DNA from: JALZKA01 sp963734015
GTDB taxonomy: Bacteria; Actinomycetota; Thermoleophilia; Solirubrobacterales; 70-9
Direction: 5' to 3'
DNA length: 64,000 nucleotides
Assembly: GCA_963734015.1 (NCBI GenBank)
Contig: CAVTFG010000002.1
Coordinates: forward strand, 186,001 to 250,000
The notes below the pieces were generated by a model, which saw nothing but the letters and a program-made list of their open reading frames with translations, ran no database searches and was not told where the DNA came from. The translations under genes and the position numbers were made by a program. Every line of letters starts with the position of its first letter. Positions within the stretch are counted from its first letter, which is position 1. This document shows positions 1 through 8,747 of this stretch, piece after piece.

Positions 1-1005
1 CTCGTCGCGATGGAGGTGGCCCGAGGCTGGAGGGACATCGGCGCCCCGGACGTGCTCGGGATCGTGAACGGCGCCGCGGAGACCGGTGGCGCCCTGATCG
101 ACAACGTCGACTACCTCCAGTTCACCGGCTCGGAGCGAACCGGGAAGATCGTGATGAAGCGCGCGGCCGACACGCTGACCCCGGTGAGCCTCGAGCTCGG
201 CGGCAAGGACCCGATGATCGTGCTGCGCGACGCCAACGTCGACCGCGCGGTGAACGCCGCAGCGTACGGCGGGCTCGCGAACTCGGGCCAGATCTGCATG
301 GCGATCGAGCGCGTCTACGTCGAGGAGCCGGTCTACGACGAGTTCGTCGCGAAGCTGACGGACCACGTCGGCGGGCTTCGCCAGGGCGCCGACGACGACT
401 CCTTCAAGCAGGACCTCGGCGCGATGACCTTCCCCCCGCAGCTGGACATCGTCTCCGACCACGTGGAGGACGCCCGCGCCAAGGGCGCCAGGATCCTGAC
501 CGGCGGCCGGCGCACGGACGGGCCGGGCGATTTCTACGAGCCGACCGTGATCGCCGACGCCGACCACACCATGAAGGTGATGGTCGACGAGACCTTCGGC
601 CCGGTGCTCGGGGTGATGAAGGTGCGCGACGCCGACGAAGCAGTCGCGATGGCCAACGACACGCGCTACGGCCTCTCCGCGTCGGTCATGTCGCGCGATA
701 CCGAGCGGGCCGAGCAGGTCGCGCGCCGGCTCGAGGTCGGGGCGACGAACATCGACGACGTGCTCACCAACTATTTCCTCCAGAACCTGCCGATGGGCGG
801 CTGGAAGCAGTCGGGCGTCGGCGTTCGCCACGGGGCGTACGGCATCAAGCGCTTCTGCCGGACCGAGGCGATCGTCTCGCCCCGATTTCGGCAGGGCAAG
901 CGTGACCCACTCTGGTTCCCCTACCGCAAGCGCAATCGCCGCCTGATCGGTGGGCTGTTCCGGTTCTTCAACGCCCGCGGCCTGCGGGACCGGCTGGGCC
1001 TCTGA
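1..1005 (+). CDS. Aldehyde dehydrogenase family protein, 5' end cut off by the window
   Basis: NAD(P)-dependent oxidation of an aldehyde to a carboxylate. The frame is open to base 1 and the first visible ATG (10) lies inside the family fold, so about 150 N-terminal residues are missing. Counting from that ATG, the general-base Glu sits in LELGGK (about residue 62) and the catalytic Cys in NSGQICM (about 96). The region YEPTVIADADHTMKVMVDETFGP-like segment typical of ALDHs follows as YEPTVI and the conserved ETFGPV. The basic C-terminal tail (PYRKRNRRLIGG) is unusual and may lie on the membrane. The stop overlaps the next start (TGATG), so it is probably cotranscribed with the sugar dehydrogenase. 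Family certain; substrate unknown. Confidence 0.93.
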   Translation, partial: LVAMEVARGWRDIGAPDVLGIVNGAAETGGALIDNVDYLQFTGSERTGKIVMKRAADTLTPVSLELGGKDPMIVLRDANVDRAVNAAAYGGLANSGQICMAIERVYVEEPVYDEFVAKLTDHVGGLRQGADDDSFKQDLGAMTFPPQLDIVSDHVEDARAKGARILTGGRRTDGPGDFYEPTVIADADHTMKVMVDETFGPVLGVMKVRDADEAVAMANDTRYGLSASVMSRDTERAEQVARRLEVGATNIDDVLTNYFLQNLPMGGWKQSGVGVRHGAYGIKRFCRTEAIVSPRFRQGKRDPLWFPYRKRNRRLIGGLFRFFNARGLRDRLGL

Positions 1006-2135
1006 TGCGAGCCCTGATCGCGGCAGGGGTAGCGGCCGGCGCCGCAGCGCTGGCGCTTGCGTCCGGAGCGCCTGCGGAGGACGAGCGAGCGGCCGGCGGC
1101 GGCCTGAGGCTGAAGAACGTCGGCGGGTTCTCGCAGCCGATCTACGCCCATGGCCCCAAGGGCTCGAAGGGCCTCTTGTACGTGGTGGAGCGCGAGGGGA
1201 CCGTGGAGGTGCTGAAGAACGGCAGGCGTCGCGGCACCTTCCTGAACATCCGCAACCTGGTGGGTTGTTGCGTGAGCGAGCGTGGACTGTTCTCGATCGC
1301 GTTCGCGCCGTGGCGCAAGTCGCGACGCTTCTACGTGTTCTTCACCGACAACAAGGGAGACCTACGGATCTCCGAGTTCAAGCGCAACAAGGGGAATCCG
1401 CTGCGGGCCGCCGAGGGCAGCCGCCGCGACCTCTTGGATATCCGGCACCGCGGCGCGGCGAACCACAACGGCGGCCAGCTCCAATGGGGCCCGGACAACC
1501 GCCTCTACATATCCACCGGCGACGGCGGGAACGGCGGCGATCCCGCGCAGAGGAAGTCCAGCCTGCTCGGCAAGATCCTGCGGATCAACCCCCTCCGCCG
1601 CAAGGGGCCGGGGCCCTACTCGATCCCGAAGGACAACCCGTTCGTCGGCGCGCCGGGGCAGAACGAGATCTTCTCCCGCGGCCTGCGGAACCCGTTCCGG
1701 TTCTCGCTCGACAAGCGCAGGATCCTGATTGGCGACGTCGGGCAGGATCGCTTCGAGGAGGTCGACGCCGAGCGCCTCCGCAAGGCACGGGGCGCCAACT
1801 TCGGCTGGAACAACCACGAGGGCAGGGCGATCTACGAGGGACCCGGCCTCCCGAACCATGACCGGCCGATCCACACCTACCCGCATTCGGGAGGACGCTG
1901 TTCCATCATCGGTGGGTACGTGGTCCGCGACAACGACCTCGGCAGGCTCAAGGGGCGCTACGTGTACGGCGACCTCTGCACCGGCCAGATCCGCAGCCTG
2001 AAGCCCCGGCTCAAGGGCGCCCGCGGCGACCGGTCGACGGGCCTCGCCCGCGGCGGCCTGGTCTCGTTCGGCGAGGACGCCCGCAACAACGTGTACGTCG
2101 TCGCGAGCGGCCACGTCTACCGGATCGTCCGCTGA
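1005..2135 (+). CDS. PQQ-dependent sugar (glucose/sorbosone-type) dehydrogenase, secreted
   Basis: Soluble six-bladed beta-propeller quinoprotein of the GSDH/Hhip-like family, expected to oxidise sugars or related alcohols outside the membrane. The 376-aa protein starts with a signal-peptide-like stretch (about residues 1-25, ending near AEDE). It carries the family landmarks GLFSIAFAP, NHNGGQLQWGPD, YISTGDGGNGGDP and the late RGLRNPFRFS and GDVGQD segments. The ATG overlaps the stop of the aldehyde dehydrogenase by one base, which suggests translational coupling. A dehydrogenase making an aldehyde or lactone next to an aldehyde dehydrogenase is a plausible pair, but that link is inference. 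The actual substrate cannot be told from sequence. Confidence 0.85.
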   Translation: MRALIAAGVAAGAAALALASGAPAEDERAAGGGLRLKNVGGFSQPIYAHGPKGSKGLLYVVEREGTVEVLKNGRRRGTFLNIRNLVGCCVSERGLFSIAFAPWRKSRRFYVFFTDNKGDLRISEFKRNKGNPLRAAEGSRRDLLDIRHRGAANHNGGQLQWGPDNRLYISTGDGGNGGDPAQRKSSLLGKILRINPLRRKGPGPYSIPKDNPFVGAPGQNEIFSRGLRNPFRFSLDKRRILIGDVGQDRFEEVDAERLRKARGANFGWNNHEGRAIYEGPGLPNHDRPIHTYPHSGGRCSIIGGYVVRDNDLGRLKGRYVYGDLCTGQIRSLKPRLKGARGDRSTGLARGGLVSFGEDARNNVYVVASGHVYRIVR

Positions 2136-2183
2136 GCTGCCGAACGCCCCGCACGGTCCGCCATGGCAGGCGGTCCGGGAAGT

Positions 2184-3737
2184 TCAGCGCATTTCGGCCT
2201 GCCGCAGCTCGATCCGGCGGATCTTGCCGGTGAGCGTCTTCGGAAGTTCCGAGACGAACTCGACCTTGCGCGGGTAGGCGTAGGCGGAGAGGCGCTTGCG
2301 GACGAAGCCCTTGATGTCCTCCGCGAGCTCGTCGGACGGCTCGTGGCCCTCCGCGAGGATGATGAACGCCTTCACGACGTTGCCCTTGACCTCGTCCGGC
2401 GAGGCGACGGCAGCGGCTTCGTGGACCGCCGGATGCTCGATGCAGGCGGACTCCACCTCGAACGGCCCGATGCGGTAGCCGGCCGCGATGATCACGTCGT
2501 CGGCGCGCCCCTCGTACCAGTAGTAGCCGTCCTGGTCCTCGCGGGCAGCGTCCTTCGAGTGGAACCACTCGCCGCCAAAGGTCTCCCGCGCCGCCTCGTC
2601 GTTCCGCCAGTAGCCGAGGGGGTAGTGCGGGTTCGACCGGGCGCGTAGGCAGATCTCGCCGCGCTCGCCCTGTTCCACCGGCCGCTCGTCCTCGTCCAGG
2701 ATCGCCACGTCCCAGCCCGGCATGGGCTTGCCCATCGAGCCCTCCCGCACGTCCATGAACGGGAAGTTCCCGCAGAGCGGATATGACTCGGTCAGGCCGT
2801 AGTAGTCGAGGACGGTGACCCCGTACTGCTCGCGGAACCAGCGGATCGCCTCCGGGTTCAGCGGCTCGCCGGCCGAGCAGACCCTGCGAAACCGCTGTGG
2901 GTAGCGCTCGCCCGCGTCCCCCACGGCCATCATCGCCCGCATCGCCGTCGGCGTCGTGAACACGTTGGTCACCTCGTGTCGGCTCAGGAAGTCGAGCTGG
3001 CGCTGCGGGTCGAAGCCGCCCTCGCGCTGGTAGACGCACTGGAGCGCGCCGAGACGCCACGGGCCCAGGAGCGGTGCGATCCCGGCCGCCCACGCCCACT
3101 CCCCCATGCCGTGGAAGCGCTCGCCGTCCTCCACCTCGTGGGAATAGACGAACTCCTCGTGGGCCAGCAGGTACCGGTGGGCGTGCACGATCCCCTTGGC
3201 CATGCCGGTCGTGCCCGACGTGTAGTAGAGCTGCGCGGGGTCGTCGGCGGCCGTGTCCGCCGACTCGAACTCGGTGCCCGCGCCTTCGAGCAGGCCGTCG
3301 TCGAGGATCAGCAGCTCGACACCCGCCGCCTCGAAGCGCCCGGCATTGGCGCGGTCGGTGACGAGGACCTTGGGCTCGGAGTCCGAGAGCCGGTGTCGGA
3401 TTCCCTCGTCCCCGTAGAGCACCGACATCGAGAGCAGAACCGCGCCCAGCTTCCACGTGCCGAAGAAGATCGCGGCGGTTTCCGGGGTGGGCGGCAGCAC
3501 CACGGCGACGCGGTCGCCGCGCTCCACTCCCGCCCCCGCCAGCACGTTCGCGGCCTGGTTCGCGAGCGCCTGGAGCTCGCCCCAGCGCAGCTCGCGGACC
3601 GTGCCGTCGAAGTGCTCGTGCACCATCGCCGGCTTGTCCGGATCGTGTTTGTCGCAGACGTCGGCCGCGATGTTGTAGCGCTCGGGCACCTCCCAGCGGT
3701 GCTGCTCGCAGGCTTCCTCGTAGCTGCGCACGGCCAT
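2184..3737 (-). CDS. AMP-dependent acyl-CoA synthetase (acetyl/medium-chain acyl-CoA ligase type)
   Basis: Activates a carboxylic acid to its acyl-CoA through an acyl-AMP intermediate. The 517-aa protein has the ANL superfamily motifs in order: P-loop YTSGTTGMAKG (about 172-182), DYYGLTESYP (motif A5), YWYEGRADDVI with AAGYRIGP (A7/A8 hinge) and the catalytic lysine in PKTLTGKIRR near the C terminus. The chosen ATG at 3737 begins MAVRSYEEAC and fits the usual family length; an in-frame start at 3776 would add 13 residues with no family similarity. It converges on the sugar dehydrogenase. Together with the downstream CoA enzymes it suggests a lineage rich in fatty-acid catabolism. Chain length specificity is unknown. 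Confidence 0.9.
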   Translation of the reverse strand: MAVRSYEEACEQHRWEVPERYNIAADVCDKHDPDKPAMVHEHFDGTVRELRWGELQALANQAANVLAGAGVERGDRVAVVLPPTPETAAIFFGTWKLGAVLLSMSVLYGDEGIRHRLSDSEPKVLVTDRANAGRFEAAGVELLILDDGLLEGAGTEFESADTAADDPAQLYYTSGTTGMAKGIVHAHRYLLAHEEFVYSHEVEDGERFHGMGEWAWAAGIAPLLGPWRLGALQCVYQREGGFDPQRQLDFLSRHEVTNVFTTPTAMRAMMAVGDAGERYPQRFRRVCSAGEPLNPEAIRWFREQYGVTVLDYYGLTESYPLCGNFPFMDVREGSMGKPMPGWDVAILDEDERPVEQGERGEICLRARSNPHYPLGYWRNDEAARETFGGEWFHSKDAAREDQDGYYWYEGRADDVIIAAGYRIGPFEVESACIEHPAVHEAAAVASPDEVKGNVVKAFIILAEGHEPSDELAEDIKGFVRKRLSAYAYPRKVEFVSELPKTLTGKIRRIELRQAEMR

Positions 3738-3801
3738 CGTCCCCACTGTATGCCCCAGCCCGGGCACGGGGAACATCGGAGCCGTTGACTACGTTGTCGC
3801 C

Positions 3802-4335
3802 GTGCGCGTCACCGTTGCCATCCTGACCGCCGCGGCGCTCGCGTTCGCGGGATGCGGGGAAGACGACGACGCTTCCGACGGGACGTTCCAGAGCGACACC
3901 TTCCCGCTCACGTTCTCCTACCCGGACGGTTTCGAGGAGACGACGGACGTCACCCTGGACACGCAGGTCGGGTTGCCGCCCGATTCAACCGCTGCGGTGG
4001 CGCTCGACGCCGACAACTCCATCCTCCTCCAGCGGTTCACCCTCCCGGACGAGGTCACAGACCGGAATTTCGACAAGCCGAAGGCCGCGATCGAAGGCCT
4101 GGTGCGCCAGATCGATCCCGATGCTCCGGCGCCGGCGGAGTCCGAGATCGCGGGGCTGCGAGCCCTCACGGTCGATGAGGTAGCGCTGGACGTACCCCCG
4201 GACGGGGTGAGCCGCCTCATCGTTCTCTTCGACGGGGACCAGGAGTACCTGATCAATTGCCAGTCGACCCCGGAGTCGCGAGACGAGCTCGACGCCGCCT
4301 GCGACCAGGCGATCGAAACGCTCGCGGTCGAGTAG
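3802..4335 (+). CDS. Putative lipoprotein of unknown function
   Basis: A 177-aa protein from a GTG start. Its N terminus is a short positive end plus hydrophobic core followed by a lipobox (LAFAGC, Cys at about residue 18) and a run of acidic residues (GEDDDASD), a classical lipoprotein signal. The mature part (QSDTFPLTFSYPDGFEE) resembles the small secreted PsbP/DUF1795-like fold seen in actinobacterial lipoproteins, but this is a weak resemblance. It is divergent from the acyl-CoA ligase and converges on metH. It should sit on the outer face of the cytoplasmic membrane. No function is proposed. Confidence 0.72.
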   Translation: MRVTVAILTAAALAFAGCGEDDDASDGTFQSDTFPLTFSYPDGFEETTDVTLDTQVGLPPDSTAAVALDADNSILLQRFTLPDEVTDRNFDKPKAAIEGLVRQIDPDAPAPAESEIAGLRALTVDEVALDVPPDGVSRLIVLFDGDQEYLINCQSTPESRDELDAACDQAIETLAVE

Positions 4336-4383
4336 GGGCCGTCAGGCGGCGTGGCCTCGCCCGCCGGCTGGACGGCCTCCGCC

Positions 4384-7300
4384 TCACATAAGGCCGCTCA
4401 ACGACGCGGCGCCTCGGCTTCGGCCTACGGCCTCCGCCTCGATGGTGCCGTCCCCCTCGACCTCTTCCTCGGGCGGCAGCTCGCCTCCGCGCTCGGTGCC
4501 GGCGATCAGCTCGTCGCCCTTCTTTTCGGCGGGGATGAACCCCGACTTCATGCCGAAGTAGACCGCCTGCGGGTGGTGGGCCACGATCGCCACGGTCGAC
4601 TGCTCCGGCTCGAGCGCGTAGCCGCCCGACAGCGAGATCCCGATCTCCTGGAAGCCGAGGAGGCGCGAGACCTTCTCGTGCTCGGACTGGTCAGGACAGG
4701 CGGGATAGCCCCAGGAGTAGCGCCGGCCCTGGTCGAGGTCGACGTCGAGGCCGCGGCGGACCTCCGCGTGCAGCCACTCGGCGAGTCCCTCGGCCGCCTG
4801 GACTCCTAGGCCGTGGACGAAGAGTTGCTCGGCGAACTCGCCGTCGCGCTCGAGCTGCTCAATCCGCTTCGTCACCTCGTCGCCGACCGTGACGGCCTGT
4901 AATGCCACCACGTCCCGTTCGCCGCCGTCCTCGAGTGGGCGGTAGAAGTCGGCCAGGCAGATCCGGTCGTGTTTCGGCTGGCGCGGGAAGACCAGGCGCT
5001 CGATCTCGCGGTCGTGGTCGGAGGGGTCGAAGATCACCAGCTCGTTTCCGTCCGCGTTACAGGGGAAGTACCCGACGCGCGCCTTGGGCTGCAGGTAGTC
5101 CTGCTCGCGCCACATCCGCTCGAGCTTCGGGGCGAAGCCCTCGTCGCCGTCGTGCCCCTCGACGATCCGGCGCCAGGCCTCGCCCTTGTTGCCGCGCCCA
5201 CCCCAGTGGAGCTTGAACAGGACGTGGCGGTCGAGGTACGGGTAGACCTCGTCGAGGTCGATCTCGGCGTCGCGTGCGCCCCAGAACGGCGGCTCGGGAA
5301 TGGGGGCGTCCGTGGTCGCGGCCGAGCGGACCGAGTCGTCGGTGGTCGGCGGCGAGTCGTCCACGACCTCCGGCTTCTCGCGGAGGGCCCTGGCCTCGTC
5401 GCGGATCTTCGCGACCAGCGCGTCGCGCGCGTCCGAATCGACCAGCGCGTCCACGGTGTCGAGCCCCGCGAACGCGTCCTTGCAGTAGAAGACGCCCGGC
5501 TCGTAGACCTCGTCGGACTCCTTGCCGTGGGGGTAGAGAACGCGGCGGCCGAAGTCGCGGTTGATCGCAGCCCCGCCGATCAGCACGGGGAACTCGTGCC
5601 CGCGCGTGTGCAGTTCCTGGATGCAGGCGGGCATCTGCTTCGAGGTCGAGACCAGGAGCGCAGAGAGGCCGATCGCGTCGGCGTCGTGTTCCACCGCGGC
5701 GTCGATGATCGTGTCGATCGGGACCTGCTTGCCCAGGTCCACGACCGTGTAGCCGTTGTTGGTCAGGATCGTGTTGACGAGCGACTTGCCGATGTCGTGG
5801 ACGTCGCCGAACACGGTCGCGATCACGACCTTGCCCTTCGTGTGGCCCTCGATCTTGTCGAGGTAGTTCTCGAGGCGGGCGACCGCCCTCTTCATGACCT
5901 CGGCCGACTGCAGGACGAACGGCAGGATCAGCTCACCCGCGCCGAACTTGTCGCCGACCTCCTTCATCGCCGGCAGCAGCACCTCGTTGAGCGTCGGGAC
6001 GGCGCCGATCTTCTCCACCGAGCGGTCGATCCAGTCCTCCACCCCGTCCTTCTTGCGCCGCAGGATGTGCCAGTGGAGCGCCTCTTCGGGCTCCATGTCG
6101 GCGGTCGGGTCCTCGGCCTCGGCGGAGTCGTCCTCGCCCTTCTCCTCGAAGTGCGCGATGAACCGCTCCAACGCGTCCTCGCGCCGGTTGAAGACCAGGT
6201 CGTCGGCGAGCTCGCGCTCGTTCTCCGGGATCTCGCCGTACGGGGTGATGTGGTTCGGGTTGACCATCGCGAGGTCGAGCCCGGCCTCGACGCAGTGGTG
6301 GAGGAAGACGGAGTTCAGGACCGCCCGGGCCGGTGGCGAGACGCCGAACGAGACGTTCGAGACGCCGAGCGAGGTCTTCACCCCCGGGAGCCCCTCCTTG
6401 ATCGCCTTGATCCCCTCGATCGTGGCCACCGCCGAGGGTCGCCACTCCTCGTCACCGGTCGTGAGGGTGAACGTCAGGGCGTCGAAGATCAGCGCCTCGC
6501 GGTCGAGCCCGTGCTCGTCGCAGGCGATCTCGGTGATCCGCTTGGCGATCTCGAGCTTGCGCTCGCCCGTCTTCGCCATGCCGACCTCGTCGATGGTGAG
6601 CGCGATCAGCGCGGCGCCGTGCGCCTTCGCGAGCGGGATCACCCGATCCGCCTTGTCGCGACCGGCCTCGAGGTTGATCGAGTTCACGATCGCGCGGCCC
6701 GGGATCGCCTCCAGAGCCGCTTCGATCACCTCGGGCTCGGTCGAGTCGATCTGGATCGGCGCGGGCTGGGTGAGGGAGATCCGCTGCACGACCTCGCGCA
6801 TCTGGACGTCCTCGTCCTGGCGCTCGGTCAGGGCCACGCAGACGTCCAGCACGTGCGCGCCGCCCGTGACCTGGTCCTCGGCCACCTGCACCAGGCCGTC
6901 GTAGTCGTCCGCCAGCAGCAGCTCCTTGGCCTTGCGCGAGCCCTGCGAGTTCACGCGCTCACCGACGAGGGTCGGCCGCGGCTCCTGGACGAGGTCGGTC
7001 GCGGTCATCATCGAGCTCACGAGTGGCGGCGTCTTCGCCGGCCGCTCGCCGGGGACGCGGCCCGCCACCCGCTCCGCGAGCGCGCGGATGTGCTCTGGGG
7101 TCGTGCCGCAGCAGCCGCCGACGATCCCGACGTTGTGGCGCTCGACGAACTCCCCGAGCACGGACGAGATCTGCTCGGGCGTCTCGGGGAAGATCGTCTC
7201 GCCGTCGGGTCCCTGCAGCGGCAGGCCGGCGTTCGGGATGCAATGAACCGGCAGCGGCGAGTTCTCGCCGAGGTAGCGGATCGCGTCGCGCATGTCCTCG

Positions 7301-7992
7301 GGCCCGGTCGAGCAGTTGAGCCCGATCACGTCAACGTCGAGCGCCGTGAGCGTCGTGACCACGGCCGCGATGTCCGTGCCGAGCAGCATCTTGCCGCCCT
7401 GCGGGAGGAGCGAGACCGAGGCCTGGATGGGGACCTCGCGGCCGACGGACTTGAACGCCTCCCTGGTGCCGAAGATCGCGGCCTTGACCTCGAGGATGTC
7501 CTGCGCGGTCTCGACGGTGATGAGATCCGCCCCGCCCTCGAGCAGCCCCTGGGCCTGCTCGGTAAAGACCTCGACCAGCCGCCGGAAGGAGATGTCGCCG
7601 AGGGTGGGGTCATCCGACGCGGGCAGGAACCCGGTGGGCCCGATCGAGCCGGCGACGAAGCGCCGCTCGCCGACCGCCGTCCGCGCGATCTCGGCCGCCT
7701 TGCGGTTGATCTCGAGGGTGTGCTCCCCGAGCCCCCATTCGTCGAGCTTCAGGCGCGAGGCCTGGAACGTGTCCGTCTCGACGACCTCGGCGCCAGCCTC
7801 GGCCATCGAGGCATGGACGCCCTCGATCACGTCGGGGCGGTTCAGGACCAGGGCTTCATGGCACTTGCCCGCGAGGCCGCCGTAGTCGTCCGCCGTCAGC
7901 TCGAACTGTTCCAGGGTGGCGCCCATGCCGCCGTCGAAGACGACCACGCGCTCCCGGATCGCGCCTAGGAAGTCTCGTTCTGTGTTCGCCAA
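4384..7992 (-). CDS. metH: Cobalamin-dependent methionine synthase MetH
   Basis: Transfers the methyl group of 5-methyltetrahydrofolate to homocysteine through cob(I)alamin, making methionine. All four modules are present in 1202 aa. The homocysteine/zinc domain has Cys227 (LNCSTG) and Cys293/294 (GGCCGTT). The pterin domain runs from about 340 (LVGERVNSQGS). The B12 cap and Rossmann domain carry the lower-ligand motif DVHDIGK (His732) and IGGAAINRDF. The reactivation domain ends with YSWGYPACPDQ. The start is TTG, supported by a GGAGG at 8002-8006. A SAM riboswitch lies directly upstream. The last ~18 residues (from about EAEAVG on) are encoded by a dispersed repeat and are probably not part of the ancestral protein. 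Confidence 0.97.
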   Translation of the reverse strand: MANTERDFLGAIRERVVVFDGGMGATLEQFELTADDYGGLAGKCHEALVLNRPDVIEGVHASMAEAGAEVVETDTFQASRLKLDEWGLGEHTLEINRKAAEIARTAVGERRFVAGSIGPTGFLPASDDPTLGDISFRRLVEVFTEQAQGLLEGGADLITVETAQDILEVKAAIFGTREAFKSVGREVPIQASVSLLPQGGKMLLGTDIAAVVTTLTALDVDVIGLNCSTGPEDMRDAIRYLGENSPLPVHCIPNAGLPLQGPDGETIFPETPEQISSVLGEFVERHNVGIVGGCCGTTPEHIRALAERVAGRVPGERPAKTPPLVSSMMTATDLVQEPRPTLVGERVNSQGSRKAKELLLADDYDGLVQVAEDQVTGGAHVLDVCVALTERQDEDVQMREVVQRISLTQPAPIQIDSTEPEVIEAALEAIPGRAIVNSINLEAGRDKADRVIPLAKAHGAALIALTIDEVGMAKTGERKLEIAKRITEIACDEHGLDREALIFDALTFTLTTGDEEWRPSAVATIEGIKAIKEGLPGVKTSLGVSNVSFGVSPPARAVLNSVFLHHCVEAGLDLAMVNPNHITPYGEIPENERELADDLVFNRREDALERFIAHFEEKGEDDSAEAEDPTADMEPEEALHWHILRRKKDGVEDWIDRSVEKIGAVPTLNEVLLPAMKEVGDKFGAGELILPFVLQSAEVMKRAVARLENYLDKIEGHTKGKVVIATVFGDVHDIGKSLVNTILTNNGYTVVDLGKQVPIDTIIDAAVEHDADAIGLSALLVSTSKQMPACIQELHTRGHEFPVLIGGAAINRDFGRRVLYPHGKESDEVYEPGVFYCKDAFAGLDTVDALVDSDARDALVAKIRDEARALREKPEVVDDSPPTTDDSVRSAATTDAPIPEPPFWGARDAEIDLDEVYPYLDRHVLFKLHWGGRGNKGEAWRRIVEGHDGDEGFAPKLERMWREQDYLQPKARVGYFPCNADGNELVIFDPSDHDREIERLVFPRQPKHDRICLADFYRPLEDGGERDVVALQAVTVGDEVTKRIEQLERDGEFAEQLFVHGLGVQAAEGLAEWLHAEVRRGLDVDLDQGRRYSWGYPACPDQSEHEKVSRLLGFQEIGISLSGGYALEPEQSTVAIVAHHPQAVYFGMKSGFIPAEKKGDELIAGTERGGELPPEEEVEGDGTIEAEAVGRSRGAASLSGLM
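4393..4441 (+). repeat. Dispersed ~50-bp repeat, copy A (inside the 3' end of metH)
   Basis: Matches copies at 42765, 44301 and, inverted, 45059. The consensus begins GCCGCCTCAACAACGGCG, followed by a GGCTCCGCTTCGGCC-like stretch and CCTCCGCCTCG. The first part is an inverted repeat (GCCG/CGGC around CTCAACAA). This copy has diverged (CGACGC instead of CAACGG). It encodes the last residues of metH, so it has replaced the original stop region. Confidence 0.8.
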
Positions 7993-8002
7993 GCCCTTCT
8001 AC

Positions 8003-8100
8003 CTCCATCGATCCCGGCTGTCGCACCGTGCCTGCCTCCGTGGAGGCTCACCGGTTGCGGCGGCTTCGCAGGACCGGGTCCCTCAGCCGCTCTGGATGGC
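8003..8100 (-). promoter_or_regulatory. SAM riboswitch (SAM-I/SAM-IV clan) controlling metH
   Basis: On the minus strand the leader folds into the SAM-I/SAM-IV core. P1 pairs 8095-8099 with 8005-8009 (CCATC/GATGG). P2 pairs 8085-8090 with 8060-8065 and encloses the conserved GAGGGA. P3 pairs 8052-8058 with 8023-8028 (GCAACCG/CGGTGC) with an inserted GCCTCC/GGAGGC hairpin. The P2 loop CCCGG (8074-8078) can pair with CCGGG (8013-8017) as the pseudoknot. No P4 hairpin lies between P3 and P1, which is more like SAM-IV or SAM-I/IV than SAM-I. The metH Shine-Dalgarno GGAGG (8002-8006) overlaps the 3' strand of P1, so SAM binding would hide it: translational repression by the pathway end product. 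Confidence 0.86.
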
Positions 8101-8170
8101 TTGAACAGCAGGATACGGCACGATCCACGCGCTATCGTCGGTTCGACACGACTCAGGGAGGTTTGACCAG

Positions 8171-8710
8171 ATGCGGAAGGCAGTGGCGGCCATGGCCGCC
8201 GTGGCGGCGGCAGGCATTCTCGCGGGGACGGCGACCGGTGACGGGAACCCGGGGGCGGGGCACGCAGGACCACTCGCTCAGGAGACGTCAGGTGCGTCCG
8301 AGCGGGCGCTCGCGGCCCGGGCGACCGGGGCCTGGAACGGCGAGTTCACGCCGCCGAACCAGCAGGGGTCGACCGTGAAGCTCAAGGCTGCGGTGAGGGG
8401 CGGGGAGGCGACCAGCGTGAAGCGGTTCCGGTATTCCGCATGGATGCAGTGCGCCCAATCCGGACGGATCCCCGGGAACGCAGGCTGGATCTTCACCGGT
8501 GGGATCAACGTGAAGTCGGACCGCAGGTTCTCGCTCGCGGGGCGGAGCGCGGCAACACCCCGGAGCACCTTCAGGATCAAGGGCCGCTTCTCGAGGAGCT
8601 TCAAGAGCGTCAAGGGCACGTTCAGCACGCACCAGTGGTTCCCGGCGGAGCCACCCTTCCCCGCCGAGTACTGCAACCTGGCGAAGACGCCATTCCGGGC
8701 GACCCGCTAG
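8171..8710 (+). CDS. Secreted protein of unknown function (tandem paralogue 1)
   Basis: A 179-aa protein with a clear Sec-type signal (MRKAVAAMAAVAAAGILAG, cleavage likely near ATG/DGN). A good Shine-Dalgarno (GGGAGG, about 8156-8161) precedes the ATG. The mature protein is basic and beta-rich, with three cysteines (AWMQCAQSG, EYCNLA) and the segment GRFSRSFKSVKGTFS. The next gene carries the same arrangement (GRFSKSFDKVKGRFQ plus a late Cys), so the two are diverged tandem duplicates. I do not recognise a named family. The gene is divergent from metH, and its promoter must lie in the 70 bp upstream. Confidence 0.7.
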   Translation: MRKAVAAMAAVAAAGILAGTATGDGNPGAGHAGPLAQETSGASERALAARATGAWNGEFTPPNQQGSTVKLKAAVRGGEATSVKRFRYSAWMQCAQSGRIPGNAGWIFTGGINVKSDRRFSLAGRSAATPRSTFRIKGRFSRSFKSVKGTFSTHQWFPAEPPFPAEYCNLAKTPFRATR

Positions 8711-8747
8711 CCACGAAGCGGCGAACGCGACATCCAAAGGGGGGCGG

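Noticed and set aside
4969..7968. 999-codon open frame on the plus strand opposite metH
   Set aside because: Mirror of metH codons in GC-rich DNA; the translation is low-complexity Arg/Leu/Asp/Val and has no family motif.
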